Assembly (NCBI GenBank): GCA_902766185.1 | Contig: CACXCQ010000095.1 | Span: forward strand, 1 to 5,174 | Reading direction: 5' to 3' | Origin: an uncultured Eubacteriales bacterium | GTDB lineage: Bacteria; Bacillota; Clostridia; Peptostreptococcales; Anaerovoracaceae | DNA: 5,174 nt | The notes under the pieces: generated by a model | The model's database searches: none | Told to the model about the DNA's origin: nothing | The model's input: only the letters and a program-made list of their open reading frames with translations | Shown: positions 5,160-5,174 of the stretch, in pieces | Layout of the letters: every line of letters starts with the position of its first letter | Numbering within the stretch: the first letter of the stretch is position 1 | Program-made: the position numbers and the translations under genes

Positions 5160-5174
5160 TGATCGAAAAGAAAA

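Overview
The window reads as chromosomal DNA from a moderately GC-rich Gram-positive anaerobe, most likely a member of the Clostridia (Lachnospiraceae/Oscillospiraceae-like). This is inferred from the strong AGGAG/GGGAGGAGG ribosome binding sites, the MBG/FN3-like/Big2 surface protein and the types of enzyme present. No rRNA, tRNA or other phylogenetic marker is present, so the placement is not firm. All genes I accept lie on the + strand. There is no mobile element or CRISPR array.

Layout. Positions 1-1131 hold the C-terminal part of a large modular surface or secreted protein whose start lies off the left edge. It is followed after 15 nt by a GNAT-family N-acetyltransferase (1147-1677). Next comes a 300-nt stretch with no large gene but a good deal of structure: a candidate promoter (1686-1713), a perfect 17-bp dyad (1728-1744), a strong SD, a 39-codon signal-anchor-like small ORF (1761-1880), and two further inverted repeats (1884-1901 and 1906-1941).

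A two-gene unit follows: an HD-domain phosphohydrolase-like protein (1984-2853) and a PHP-domain phosphoesterase (2855-3718), separated by a single base and so very probably cotranslated. After a 94-nt gap with an imperfect inverted repeat that would cover the next SD come a two-TM small membrane protein (3813-4103) and a PLP-dependent enzyme of the D-cysteine desulfhydrase/ACC deaminase family (4134-5159), which ends just before the right edge.

Functionally this is mostly a set of unrelated small units. The one pairing that suggests a shared job is HD + PHP: two metal-dependent phosphohydrolase folds in one operon, plausibly acting on nucleotides or a nucleotide-derived substrate. The best candidate for something undescribed is the small ORF with its own promoter, dyad and SD. 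It could be a real small membrane peptide or the remaining 5' end of a deleted, regulated membrane-protein gene.
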